From Pseudomonadota bacterium (GTDB taxonomy: Bacteria > Desulfobacterota > Desulfovibrionia > Desulfovibrionales > Desulfomicrobiaceae): DNA of 64,000 bases. The notes below the pieces were generated by a model that ran no database searches, was not told the origin of the DNA, and was given only the letters and a program-made list of their open reading frames with translations. This document shows, piece by piece, positions 28,139 through 36,267 of this stretch. Each line of letters begins with the position of its first letter. The first letter of the stretch is position 1. Made by a program: the position numbers and the translations under genes. The DNA is taken from contig JAHIQM010000020.1 in NCBI GenBank assembly GCA_018902545.1, positions 124,001 to 188,000 on the forward strand. The letters run 5' to 3'.

Positions 28139-28299
28139 AAGGCTGCAAAAAATCTTGTGTCTCTCGGATGTCCCGGAGTAGAGGAATGCGCGATGGATTG
28201 ATGCGTAATTCAGACTTACGGGGACGGAGTTCCGAATTTTCGGTAGCGTGATGTGGCGGTTAAAGTTTTTTTTTCGATAATTTACATAAGGAGGAGTGC

Positions 28300-28413
28300 T
28301 TGTTTCCCTGCCGTGTTTGGCGATTAGTGACTTTGTCCATGGGATGGGCGTTTCTTGCGTATCCACTGTTGCCGCAGCCAATTTTCCAGGAGTTGAGGGA
28401 GCCCGTATCATGA
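28300..28413 (+). CDS. Possible small hydrophobic protein or leader ORF (TTG start)
   Basis: A TTG at 28300 follows the excellent ribosome site AAGGAGGAG (28288-28296) at good spacing and opens a 37-codon frame. The product contains a hydrophobic stretch (VTLSMGWAFLAYPLLPQPIF) and ends with TGA at 28411-28413, overlapping the ATG of the next gene (ATGA). That overlap suggests either a genuine small membrane protein co-translated with the CNNM-type gene or an upstream ORF that couples translation. No homolog is known to me, and the rare start codon keeps confidence low. Confidence 0.4.
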   Translation: MFPCRVWRLVTLSMGWAFLAYPLLPQPIFQELREPVS

Positions 28414-29513
28414 ACGCCGATCTTCTGGTGCTTCTCATTATTGTGTTTCTGGCTTTGGGGCTTTCTTTCCTGTGTTCCGTGGCCGAGGCAGTGCTCCTGA
28501 GCATCACTCCATCCTATATTGAAAGCCTGCGTGAAAAGAATCCCCGGCGGGCGGACGTGCTCAGAAAGTTGCGCCTAGAGAAAGTGGACCAATCTCTGGC
28601 CGCAATTCTGACGCTGAACACCATCGCTCACACCGTGGGGGCCATAGTTGCCGGAGCCCAGGCGCTGATCGTGTTCGGCAGCGCATGGATAGGTCTTTTT
28701 TCGGCGGTGATGACGGCGCTCATCCTCTTTCTCTCGGAGATTGTGCCCAAAACCATCGGAGCCGTTTACTGGCAGGCTTTCACGGGCGTGACTGCGCTCT
28801 TCGTCAACGTGCTGATCAAGCTTCTCTATCCCTTGGTCTGGGTGTCGAACGGGCTGACGCGCCTTATTTCCCGCGGAAAAAAGCAGCACACCTTCTGCCG
28901 CGACGAATTCATCGCCATGGCCGGGATAGGAGAGCGGTCAGGCTATCTGGAAGAGCATGAATCCCGGATCATCCGCAACATATTCCGCTTCGGATCCGTA
29001 ACCATCACCGCCGTGATGACGCCGCGCACGGTCCTGTCGGCCCTGCAACAGGACATGACCATCTCCGAATCCCTGCCTTTTGTGGTCAAGACCCCTTTTT
29101 CCCGGCTGCCCGTTTACGGCATGGACCTGGATGACATCACCGGGGTGGTGCTCAAGGATGAGGTGCTCATCTGCATGTCTCGTGGTCGTTGCGAAGGCAC
29201 GCTGGAATCGATCAAGCGGCAGATCCTGTCCGTGCCCGACAGCTTGTCCCTTTCGGACCTGCTGGAATTTTTTCTCGATAAGCGCCAGCATCTGGCCATC
29301 GTGCTGGATGAATACGGAGGCACCAGGGGCCTGGTCACCCTTGAGGATGTGGTGGAGACCTTGTTTGGGATGGAAATCATGGATGAAATGGACAGCGTGG
29401 CCGATATGCAGGCCCTGGCCCGGCAGCAATGGGAAAAACGGGCCCGGTCGCTCGGCATTATTGATTCATCAAACGGCAAGGAAGGATCTCCGGGAGAGCA
29501 AATCGCCTCGTGA
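28410..29513 (+). CDS. CNNM/CorC-HlyC family transporter (DUF21 plus CBS pair)
   Basis: 367 residues from the ATG at 28410. The N-terminal 190 residues form a DUF21/CNNM membrane domain with about four hydrophobic segments (LVLLIIVFLALGLSFLCSVAEA; ALILFLSEIVPKTIGAVYW contains the family's SE-x-x-PK motif). A pair of CBS domains follows (ITAVMTPRTVLSAL; HLAIVLDEYGGTRGLVTLEDV). The C-terminal CorC_HlyC domain is absent and is replaced by a short charged tail. Relatives move or sense Mg2+/Co2+. The gene may be co-translated with a small upstream frame and is followed after 31 bases by zupT, another divalent-metal transporter. Confidence 0.88.
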   Translation: MNADLLVLLIIVFLALGLSFLCSVAEAVLLSITPSYIESLREKNPRRADVLRKLRLEKVDQSLAAILTLNTIAHTVGAIVAGAQALIVFGSAWIGLFSAVMTALILFLSEIVPKTIGAVYWQAFTGVTALFVNVLIKLLYPLVWVSNGLTRLISRGKKQHTFCRDEFIAMAGIGERSGYLEEHESRIIRNIFRFGSVTITAVMTPRTVLSALQQDMTISESLPFVVKTPFSRLPVYGMDLDDITGVVLKDEVLICMSRGRCEGTLESIKRQILSVPDSLSLSDLLEFFLDKRQHLAIVLDEYGGTRGLVTLEDVVETLFGMEIMDEMDSVADMQALARQQWEKRARSLGIIDSSNGKEGSPGEQIAS

Positions 29514-29544
29514 CGCTTTGTGACACATCAAGGAGTGTACGCCT

Positions 29545-30435
29545 ATGAATGATGTCTGGTTTGCCCTGGGTCTGACCACCTTTGCCGGATTGGCTACGGG
29601 GATCGGCAGCATCATCGCCTTCTCGGCCAAGCTTTCGAGCTACCGCTTCCTGTCCGTGGCCACGGGTTTTTCCGCCGGGGTGATGCTGTACGTTTCCTTT
29701 GTGGAGATCTTCTTCAAGGGGCAGGAATCCCTGGTGGCGCATTACGGAGACCCTGTGGGATACTGGGTCAACGTGGGCGCGTTTTTCGGGGGCATGCTCA
29801 TTATCGGCCTCATCGACAACCTCATTCCCCAGGAAACCAACCCCCACGAGATCCCTGCCGAATCCGAGGTCGATCAATTGCACGGCAAGGGGTCCATCTG
29901 GAATATTGCCAAGAGCCGCAACGCATCCTCGGGTCCGAAGAAGCCGCAGCCCGGGCATGACAAAAAGCTCATGCGCATGGGGCTCTTCACCGCTCTGGCC
30001 ATCGGCATCCACAATCTGCCCGAGGGGCTGGCCACCTTCCTGGCCGCCCTGGAGGATCCGAGCCTCGGCATCGCCATCGCCATCGCCATCGCCCTGCACA
30101 ACATTCCCGAGGGGATAAGCGTCTCCGTGCCCATCTATTACGCGACAGGCAAGCGCAGTACGGCCTTTTTCTACTCCTTTTTGAGCGGTCTGGCAGAGCC
30201 CGTCGGCGCGATCATCGCCTACATGGGCATCCTCTTTTTTGCCGGAGGGCCGGACGGAGTGCTGCCGCCACAACTCATAGGCATCCTTTTTTCGGGAGTG
30301 GCCGGGATCATGGTCTACATCAGCCTGGACGAGCTCCTGCCTACCAGCCAAGCTTACGGGGAAGGCCACGACAGCCTCTTCGGCCTGGTGAGCGGCATGG
30401 CGGTCATGGCGCTCAGTCTGCTTTTGATGCGCTGA
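29545..30435 (+). CDS. zupT: Zinc transporter ZupT (ZIP family)
   Basis: 296 residues with about eight membrane segments. The two metal-path motifs are present: [12 protein letters not shown] in helix IV and [12 protein letters not shown] in helix V. A cytoplasmic loop (about 90-145) carries scattered His. ZupT imports Zn2+ and other divalent cations. AAGGAG lies nine bases before the ATG. It is adjacent to the CNNM-type gene and convergent with the choline-binding protein gene; no Zur or Fur box was recognised. Confidence 0.93.
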   Translation: MNDVWFALGLTTFAGLATGIGSIIAFSAKLSSYRFLSVATGFSAGVMLYVSFVEIFFKGQESLVAHYGDPVGYWVNVGAFFGGMLIIGLIDNLIPQETNPHEIPAESEVDQLHGKGSIWNIAKSRNASSGPKKPQPGHDKKLMRMGLFTALAIGIHNLPEGLATFLAALEDPSLGIAIAIAIALHNIPEGISVSVPIYYATGKRSTAFFYSFLSGLAEPVGAIIAYMGILFFAGGPDGVLPPQLIGILFSGVAGIMVYISLDELLPTSQAYGEGHDSLFGLVSGMAVMALSLLLMR

Positions 30436-30524
30436 ATTCTGAATGGAAAAATGACTCCCTCAAAGAGGGCGCAGATGAGTATTTGTGGGGCGGGCCGTAC
30501 ATGCGCGACCCGCTGCGTTTGCGT

Positions 30525-31478
30525 TTATTTGCGGGATTCAAGCAGCTTTAGGAAAGCGGGCAGGCCTGGCTTGCCGTCTTTTGTGGCCACACCTTCAAGC
30601 CATGTGCTGGCCAAGTCCGGATGCGCGGCCACCCAGTCCAGGGCCGCGTCGCCGGCCCTCATATCAGGCTTTTCATGCATGGTGACCATGATGGAGTTCA
30701 TCATGGTTACGGGTACGACGTAGTTCTTCAGAAAGCGGGTTACGTTCGGCATGTCTTCGGGAAGTCCTTTGCGCACGTTGGTGTAGACCGTGGCCGTGCC
30801 GTCATTGGGGCCGAAGGTTTCGTCCGTGCTCCCTGTGAGGTACGTCATGTCGATCTTTTCGTTCATGCTGTGCGGGGACCAGCCCAGAAAGACGATCCAC
30901 TTCTGCTCACGCATGAAGGACTGCACCTGAGCGAGCATGCCAGATTCGCTGGAAGCGACCAGCTCGAATTTCCCCAGGCCGAACATGTTTGAGTTGATCA
31001 TGGCTTCGATGATGTCGTTGCCGTCGTTTCCTTCCTCGATGCCGTAGATCTTCCACTCCAGCTTGTCGCCGTACTTGGCGATATCCTTGAAATCTTTGAG
31101 GCCGCCCGCAGCCACGTAGCTCGGCACAGCCAGAGTGTATTTCGCTCCGGTCATGTTCGGCACGAGCTGGATGACATTGCCGGAATCGAAATGCGGCCGC
31201 GCCACACTCTCCATGGATGGCATCCAGTTGCCCAGGAACACGTCGGCCTCGTTCGTGGCCAGGGCCTGGTAGCAGATGGGCAGGGAGGTCATCATGTTGG
31301 AAGAAGAATAGCCAAGGCTCTGCAGGATGGCCACGGCCAGCTCGCTGGTCACGGTAACGTCGGTCCATCCGACGCTGGTGATGCGTACGTCGTCGCGGCT
31401 CGCCTGGGCCGGGGCGGTGAAGAGGGCCAGCAGCAGGACTAGGACCGGGATGGTTTTTTTCAGTGTGGCAATGGTCAT
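30525..31478 (-). CDS. choX: Choline/glycine betaine ABC transporter substrate-binding protein (ChoX/ProX type)
   Basis: 317 residues from the ATG at 31478 (AGGGAG five to six bases upstream). Signal peptide KTIPVLVLLLALFTAPAQA. The mature protein has the OpuAC/ChoX pattern: ITSVGWTDVTVTSELA, EADVFLGNWMPSME with the aromatic box residues, and IVFLGWSPHSMN. It binds choline or betaine in the periplasm. The position downstream of betB and betA suggests choline. No permease or ATPase gene accompanies it, so it must serve components encoded elsewhere. A GC-rich stem-loop separates it from betB. Confidence 0.85.
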   Translation of the reverse strand: MTIATLKKTIPVLVLLLALFTAPAQASRDDVRITSVGWTDVTVTSELAVAILQSLGYSSSNMMTSLPICYQALATNEADVFLGNWMPSMESVARPHFDSGNVIQLVPNMTGAKYTLAVPSYVAAGGLKDFKDIAKYGDKLEWKIYGIEEGNDGNDIIEAMINSNMFGLGKFELVASSESGMLAQVQSFMREQKWIVFLGWSPHSMNEKIDMTYLTGSTDETFGPNDGTATVYTNVRKGLPEDMPNVTRFLKNYVVPVTMMNSIMVTMHEKPDMRAGDAALDWVAAHPDLASTWLEGVATKDGKPGLPAFLKLLESRK

Positions 31479-31516
31479 GGGTACTCCCTTGTTGAGATGA
31501 AAGGCGGAGTGGATAA

Positions 31517-31538
31517 GGGGCCGGAACATCCCGGCCCC
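31517..31538 (-). other. GC-rich stem-loop between betB and choX
   Basis: GGGGCCGG (31517-31524) and CCGGCCCC (31531-31538) form a perfect 8-bp stem with a six-base loop. No T run follows on the minus strand, so it is more likely an mRNA stabiliser or processing hairpin that sets choX level apart from betBA than a terminator. Confidence 0.5.
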
Positions 31539-31543
31539 GCATG

Positions 31544-33019
31544 CTACACGCCGAACCAGTGAATTGGTCGGGCGTTGTGGTTCTGGAAAATGTGTTTGAC
31601 TTCCGTGTATTCCTCCAGGCCTATGCGACCGAGTTCACGGCCCAGGCCGGACTGCTTGTACCCGCCCCAGGGCGCCTGGGTGAAATAGACGTTGAAGTCG
31701 TTGACCCAGACCGTGCCGAAACGCAGGCCTGTGGACATGCGGCGGATACGGTCCGGGTCGCGGGTCCAGAAGCCAGCCGACAGGCCGTAGATCGTGCTGT
31801 TGGCCCGGGTGAGGGCTTCGTCTTCGGTGGTGAAGCGCTCTATGGAAATGACCGGTCCGAAGACTTCTTCCTGCACGATGCGCATGTCGTTTGTGCAGTC
31901 CGTGAACAGGGTCGGCTCCACGAAAAAGCCATTGGCAAGGGCCGGATCCGTCGGGCGCTTGCCTCCCAGCAGCAGCCTCGCCCCTTCTTCACTGGCAATG
32001 CGGATGTAGCTTTCCACCTTGTCGCGGTGCGCGGCGGAGATGAGGGGGCCCATCTGGGTGCCATCCGTCATTCCGTCTCCGAGGCGGATTTTGGCCATGC
32101 GGTCTTTGAGCGCATCGACCATGCGATCGTGGATTCCATCCTGCAGCAGGACGCGGGCTCCGGCGGAGCAGATCTGTCCGGCGTGGAAGAAGACGCCGTT
32201 CAGGATGTAGTCCAGGGCCGTGTCGAAATCGGCGTCGTCGAAGATGATGTTCGGGTTCTTGCCGCCCAGTTCAAGGGCGACCTTCTTCACGTTGGCGGCC
32301 GCCGCACGCATGATGGTCTTGCCCGTCTCGATGCCGCCGGTGAAGGAGATGAGATCAACGTTTGGGTTTTCAGCCAGTTCCGCGCCAACGGTGGCACCGG
32401 GGCCAAGGACCAGGTTGACCACGCCTTCGGGGAATCCGGCCTGCTGGCACAGTTCGGTGACCTTGATGGTGGTCAGCGGGGTGATCTCGCTTGGCTTAAT
32501 GACCACAGTGCACCCGGCGGCCAGGGCCGGAGCCAGTTTCCAGGCGGCCTGCAGCAGGGGATAGTTCCAGGGCGAGATCTGGCCGCAGACGCCCACCGGC
32601 TCGCGTACCACGATGCTCGTGGAGTCCGGGACCGGGGAGGCGATGACCTCGCCTGCGTCCTTGTCCGCAAGCCCCGCGTAGTAACGGAAGATGCCCGCGA
32701 TGTCGGCCATGTCCCAGCGGCTCTCTTCCAGGGTTTTGCCTGTATTCAATGTTTCAAGCCGGGCCAGTTCCTCCGCGTCGCGTTCGATCAGATCCGCCAG
32801 AAGCAGCAGCTTGCGTCCGCGTTCCGGGCCCGTGGTTCTGGACCACGGACCCTTGTCGAAGGCGCACCGTGCCGCGTCAATGGCGTCACGGGCGTCCTCG
32901 CGGCTGCCTTCCGTAACTGTCGCGATGACGCCTTGATCGAAGGGATTGATGATGTCCCGCGTGGCCGATGACTGGGCGCGGGTCCAGCGGCCGTCAAAGT
33001 GCATCATTTTTTCCGTCAT
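31544..33019 (-). CDS. betB: Betaine aldehyde dehydrogenase
   Basis: 491 residues. NAD(P)+-dependent oxidation of betaine aldehyde to glycine betaine. ALDH hallmarks: SPWNYPLLQAAWKLAPALAAG, VALELGGKNPNIIFDDAD with the general-base Glu, FHAGQICSAGARVLL with the catalytic Cys, and EEVFGPVISIERF. The C-terminal APWGGYKQSGLGRELG fits BetB. Its start overlaps the betA stop by four bases. Confidence 0.93.
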   Translation of the reverse strand: MTEKMMHFDGRWTRAQSSATRDIINPFDQGVIATVTEGSREDARDAIDAARCAFDKGPWSRTTGPERGRKLLLLADLIERDAEELARLETLNTGKTLEESRWDMADIAGIFRYYAGLADKDAGEVIASPVPDSTSIVVREPVGVCGQISPWNYPLLQAAWKLAPALAAGCTVVIKPSEITPLTTIKVTELCQQAGFPEGVVNLVLGPGATVGAELAENPNVDLISFTGGIETGKTIMRAAAANVKKVALELGGKNPNIIFDDADFDTALDYILNGVFFHAGQICSAGARVLLQDGIHDRMVDALKDRMAKIRLGDGMTDGTQMGPLISAAHRDKVESYIRIASEEGARLLLGGKRPTDPALANGFFVEPTLFTDCTNDMRIVQEEVFGPVISIERFTTEDEALTRANSTIYGLSAGFWTRDPDRIRRMSTGLRFGTVWVNDFNVYFTQAPWGGYKQSGLGRELGRIGLEEYTEVKHIFQNHNARPIHWFGV

Positions 33020-34674
33020 TTCTTCTCCTTGGCCGAAGCCTTGTCTCCGTGGCGGTAGAAGGGGGCGGTGTCGGGCGCCAGAGGCGTGTTGCCGAGGATC
33101 ATGTCCGCCGCCTTCTCGGCGATCATCATGACCGGGGCGTAAATGTTGCCGTTGGTCACGTAGGGCATGATCGAGGCGTCGACTACGCGCAGTCCCTGCA
33201 CTCCATGCACACGCAGTTCGTTGTCGACCACGGCCATGTCGTCGTAGCCCATCTTGCAGGTGCAGCTCGGGTGGTAAGCGCTCTCGCCCTCACGGGCCAC
33301 GAAATCGAGGATCTCCTCGTCGGTCTGCACATCTTTGCCCGGAGCCAGTTCCCGGCCGCGCAAGCTATCGAAGGCGGGCTGGGTCATGATCTTGCGGGTC
33401 AGGCGGATGGCCTCGACCCAGTCTTTGCGTTCCTGCTCCGTGGACAGATAGTTGAACTGGATGGACGGGTATTCCTTGGGGTCGGAACTCTTGATCTTCA
33501 CGTGACCGCGCACGTCGGTGTTCATGGGTCCGACATGAACCTGATAGCCATGTCCCTCGTTGGGCGAGGACCCGTCGTAGCGGATGGCGATGGGCAGGAA
33601 GTGATACTGGATGTTCGGGTATTCGACCTGATCATTGCCGCGGATGAAGCCGCCGGCTTCGAAATGGTTGGTGGCCGCCTCGCCGGTCTGGCCGAAGAGC
33701 CATTTGAGGCCGATCCAGGGCTGATTCCACCACTGGAGGGCCGGGAACATGCTGACGGGCTTGGTGCAGGCGTACTGCACGTAAAGTTCCAGATGATCCT
33801 GCAGGTTCTCGCCCACGCCGGGCAGGTCGTGGACCACGGGAATGCCCAGTTCGCGAAGCTCCGCCCCGTTGCCGATGCCCGAGAGCTGCAGCAGTTGCGG
33901 GGAATTGATGGCTCCGCCGCAGCTGATGACCTCCCCGCCGTTGACGCGGTGCATGCGGCCCAGGCGTTCGTATTCGACGCCCACGGCACGGGTGCCTTCA
34001 AAAAGGATTCGATGGGCCGTGGCCTTGCACTTGACGGTCAGGTTGCGCCGGTTCTTGACGGGGTGGACGTAGGCCCGGGCCGCGTTCCAGCGTCGGCCGC
34101 GATAGGTGGTACGGTCGAATTTGCCGAACCCTTCCTGCTGGTAGCCGTTGACGTCGGTCAGGGGATATCCGGCCTCCTGTACGGCCTGGAAAAAGGCATC
34201 GAAGAGCGGGTTGTCGCAATCCGGGCTGGTCAGATACAGCGGGCCTGCGCCGCCCTGGTATTCGTCCGTACCTTTGAGCCGGTATTCGAAGCGCTTGAAG
34301 TAGGGCAGGCAGCGGGCGTAATCCCAGTTCTCAAGGCCGTCTTCCCTGGCCCATTTTTCAAAATCCATGGCGTTGCCGCGGATGTGGATCATGCCGTTGA
34401 TGCAGCTCGATCCGCCGAGCACCTTGCCGCGCGGCTGGTAGATGCGCCGGTTGTGCATGTGCGGTTCGGGTTCGGATTCGTACCACCAGTTGTAGGTCTT
34501 TCCAGCCAGGGGGTAGGTCAGGGCTGCGGGCATGTGGATGCGGAAATCGAGGCGGAAGTCGGGCAGGCCCGCTTCGAGGACCAGAACGCTGGTTTTGGGA
34601 TTGGCGCTTAAGCGGTTGGCCAGGACGCTGCCGGCGGAGCCGCCGCCGACAATGATGTAGTCATAAAATTTCAT
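33016..34674 (-). CDS. betA: Choline dehydrogenase
   Basis: 552 residues from the ATG at 34674, directly at the FAD motif MKFYDYIIVGGGSAGSVLA. GMC oxidoreductase that oxidises choline to betaine aldehyde and hands electrons to the membrane chain. Further marks: GKVLGGSSCINGMIHIRG, GGAINSPQLLQLSGIG, and the C-terminal active-site His in YHPSCTCKMG. Its relation to a strict anaerobe's electron chain is of interest, since BetA is best known from aerobes. Co-transcribed with betB and preceded by a GntR-type regulator 31 bases upstream. Confidence 0.93.
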   Translation of the reverse strand: MKFYDYIIVGGGSAGSVLANRLSANPKTSVLVLEAGLPDFRLDFRIHMPAALTYPLAGKTYNWWYESEPEPHMHNRRIYQPRGKVLGGSSCINGMIHIRGNAMDFEKWAREDGLENWDYARCLPYFKRFEYRLKGTDEYQGGAGPLYLTSPDCDNPLFDAFFQAVQEAGYPLTDVNGYQQEGFGKFDRTTYRGRRWNAARAYVHPVKNRRNLTVKCKATAHRILFEGTRAVGVEYERLGRMHRVNGGEVISCGGAINSPQLLQLSGIGNGAELRELGIPVVHDLPGVGENLQDHLELYVQYACTKPVSMFPALQWWNQPWIGLKWLFGQTGEAATNHFEAGGFIRGNDQVEYPNIQYHFLPIAIRYDGSSPNEGHGYQVHVGPMNTDVRGHVKIKSSDPKEYPSIQFNYLSTEQERKDWVEAIRLTRKIMTQPAFDSLRGRELAPGKDVQTDEEILDFVAREGESAYHPSCTCKMGYDDMAVVDNELRVHGVQGLRVVDASIMPYVTNGNIYAPVMMIAEKAADMILGNTPLAPDTAPFYRHGDKASAKEKK

Positions 34675-34705
34675 GGAGTATCCTTGGAGATTAGGGTTGC
34701 CCCGT

Positions 34706-35470
34706 TCATGAATCGTCGGGCGAAACACGGGGGGAAGAGGACGCCGCTGCACGCTCGCTCAGGCAGGATCTGAGTATGGCGTAATGGTAACCGATGAGGC
34801 TTCGGGCACGCAGGGGGTCGTTTTCGGCGATGGCGCGGGCGGTCTCGGCCCAGTTGGCGGCAGTGCGCTCGCGGTACACCGGGGTATCGTACAGGGTGTA
34901 ATCATGGGAGCTGAAGCCGCGTTGCAGCGCCTGCATGATCCACTCGAAAATCGGGTTGGCGGCCATGCCAGCCAGGGCCAGATTCAGGTCCCGGTCCAGA
35001 TGTCCGATCCTGTCGACGTCGTGGTCATCCTGCCGCAGGCAGGCTTCGAACTCTTCGGCCATGGAGACCAGAGCCTGCTTGGCTTCGGCGGAGCCGCGGG
35101 CAATGGCCAGGACGACCAGCGTCTGGTCCACGCTCTCGCGAAATTCAATGAGGGCCGAAGGCGCGACATCGTGCTGCTTGAGAAAAAGGGCCAAAGACTC
35201 CCCAATGCTGACCATGCCGACCTTGCACGCGTATGCCCCGCCCTTGACGCCCTTGCGGATGTCCAGGAGCCCTTTTTGCTTCAGGGCGCGCAAGGCCTCG
35301 CGGATTGCGCCGCGTCCGGTGCCGAACTGCTGCTGCATCTCGCGTTCACTGGGCAGGCGCTCTTCGGGCGCTAAGCGCCCGGCCATGATGGCCGCCTCGA
35401 TCTGCAAGGCGACATCTTCGCTGGCGCGTCCAGCCTTGGCCGGAAAAAAGAGAGGTTCGGAGGTTATCAT
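34706..35470 (-). CDS. FadR-type GntR family transcriptional regulator of the bet genes
   Basis: 254 residues. N-terminal winged helix (RLAPEERLPSEREMQQQFGTGRGAIREALRALKQKGLLDIRKG) shortened here to LPSEREMQQQFGTGRGAIRE, followed by an all-helical FCD ligand domain with metal-type residues (HLDRDLNLALAGMAANP, LIGYHYAIL). It heads the bet transcript and is probably autoregulated: three TGGT-N3-ACC dyads of the kind bound by FadR-type proteins lie in the 150 bases before its start. The bet pathway is usually controlled by the TetR-type BetI, so this is an alternative design. The ligand may be choline or betaine (inference). Confidence 0.88.
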   Translation of the reverse strand: MITSEPLFFPAKAGRASEDVALQIEAAIMAGRLAPEERLPSEREMQQQFGTGRGAIREALRALKQKGLLDIRKGVKGGAYACKVGMVSIGESLALFLKQHDVAPSALIEFRESVDQTLVVLAIARGSAEAKQALVSMAEEFEACLRQDDHDVDRIGHLDRDLNLALAGMAANPIFEWIMQALQRGFSSHDYTLYDTPVYRERTAANWAETARAIAENDPLRARSLIGYHYAILRSCLSERAAASSSPRVSPDDS

Positions 35471-35481
35471 TGGTAGTACCT
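35471..35481. promoter_or_regulatory. GntR/FadR-type operator, copy 1
   Basis: TGGTAGTACCT abuts the start codon of the GntR-type regulator. It matches TGGT-N3-ACC(A/T). Binding here would block initiation of the regulator-betA-betB transcript. Confidence 0.6.
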
Positions 35482-35544
35482 TTTTGTGTTATTTTGCGCA
35501 AAAAGCGGTTAAAAATGAGCGCACAGGTGCTTTTTTGCCGCAAA

Positions 35545-35555
35545 TGGTAGGACCT
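35545..35555. promoter_or_regulatory. GntR/FadR-type operator, copy 2
   Basis: TGGTAGGACCT, same dyad as copy 1, 74 bases (about seven helical turns) upstream of it. Suggests looping or promoter occlusion. Confidence 0.6.
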
Positions 35556-35608
35556 TTCTGCCTAAATATGACCCAGGTGTCAACCCGGTTGGCGGAAAAA
35601 GAGGGAAA

Positions 35609-35619
35609 TGGTCGGACCA
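35609..35619. promoter_or_regulatory. GntR/FadR-type operator, copy 3 (perfect dyad)
   Basis: TGGTCGGACCA is a perfect dyad, 64 bases (about six turns) upstream of copy 2, followed by a further half site TTGGTCC. It is the strongest of the three. Confidence 0.65.
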
Positions 35620-35637
35620 TTTGGTCCGCAGGCGGGT

Positions 35638-36207
35638 TCAGGAAGCGTCTGCGGCGCGGCCCTTGCGTCTGTTCAGGCGGGCGCGGGTCATGCGTTCGGA
35701 GAGGCCACCGTGTTCTAGGAAGGCCTGCTCAAGTTGCCGAATCTGGCGGTCAAGGAGGTAGTTGGTCTGGTGAATGAGGCAGATGAGGATGTTGGCGACG
35801 GTTTCGGGCGGGCGGGTTTGAATATAGGTCCTATAGGTCTCATAGGACGTATTTTTTTGGCTGCCGAGTTTGCGGACGAACATGGCCTGTTCGCTAGACT
35901 TATGCCAGAGCGTGTGCCCGAGCACCCGCAGGTAGTCGCGGTAGTCTTCGAGCAGTTCTTCCAGGCTGGCGCGGGCAACATTGACCAGCTTGATTTCGCT
36001 TTTCTTGGAAGTCGCCGAGGCCATGCAGCCTTCGATGATGTTTTGCTTACCCGACCGCGCCGCCTGAACCATCTGGTCCACGGTGCGGTCACGCCTGTGC
36101 ATGAAGCGGTCGCAAAAACACACCGTGCCGTCATAGACAATGACGGCCTTGCGGTAGGAAAGAAGCTCTTCGTAGGCGCCGTGTTTGGGGATGAAGTGCT
36201 GCGTCAT
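35638..36207 (-). CDS. Four-helix-bundle (S23-like) protein
   Basis: 189 residues. The pattern VQAARSGKQNIIEGCMA, followed by VARASLEELLEDYRDYLR and ICLIHQTNYLLDRQI, is that of the four-helix-bundle family related to rRNA intervening-sequence S23 proteins and, distantly, to the Avd accessory proteins of diversity-generating retroelements. Function unknown. Two odd features: a palindromic repeat element lies inside the coding sequence (it encodes SYETYRTYIQT, between helices 3 and 4), and a second copy lies just upstream of the start. No reverse transcriptase or variable repeat is nearby. The end of the gene is 18 bases from the bet operator region. Confidence 0.8.
   Translation of the reverse strand: MTQHFIPKHGAYEELLSYRKAVIVYDGTVCFCDRFMHRRDRTVDQMVQAARSGKQNIIEGCMASATSKKSEIKLVNVARASLEELLEDYRDYLRVLGHTLWHKSSEQAMFVRKLGSQKNTSYETYRTYIQTRPPETVANILICLIHQTNYLLDRQIRQLEQAFLEHGGLSERMTRARLNRRKGRAADAS
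35824..35852. repeat. Palindromic TATAGGTCC element inside the four-helix gene
   Basis: ATAGGTCCTAT (35824-35834) and ATAGGACGTAT (35842-35852) form an inverted repeat with one mismatch, followed by a run of T. It stays in frame within the coding sequence, so the protein tolerates it as an inter-helix linker. Confidence 0.6.
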
Positions 36208-36224
36208 GGCGCAACTTTCTTACT

Positions 36225-36262
36225 ATAGGTCCTATAGGTCGTATATGACTTATAGGACCTAT
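36225..36262. repeat. Palindromic TATAGGTCC element between glnA and the four-helix gene
   Basis: Perfect 12-bp arms ATAGGTCCTATA (36225-36236) and TATAGGACCTAT (36251-36262) around a nearly palindromic centre, followed by seven T on the plus strand. It abuts the glnA stop codon. The T run faces the wrong way to terminate glnA, which favours a repeat element over a simple terminator. Confidence 0.65.
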
Positions 36263-36267
36263 TTTTT

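Noticed and set aside
28190-28290. Metal riboswitch (for example yybP-ykoY) before the CNNM-type gene
   Set aside because: The leader lacks the conserved loop sequences I would expect; only a short CCGAA/TTCGG stem is visible.
31541-34611. Two long plus-strand frames opposite betB and betA
   Set aside because: Antisense to well-conserved enzymes, with no ribosome sites or recognisable domains.
35638-36207. Diversity-generating retroelement around the four-helix protein
   Set aside because: No reverse transcriptase, template repeat or variable repeat is present nearby; the family resemblance to Avd alone is not enough.
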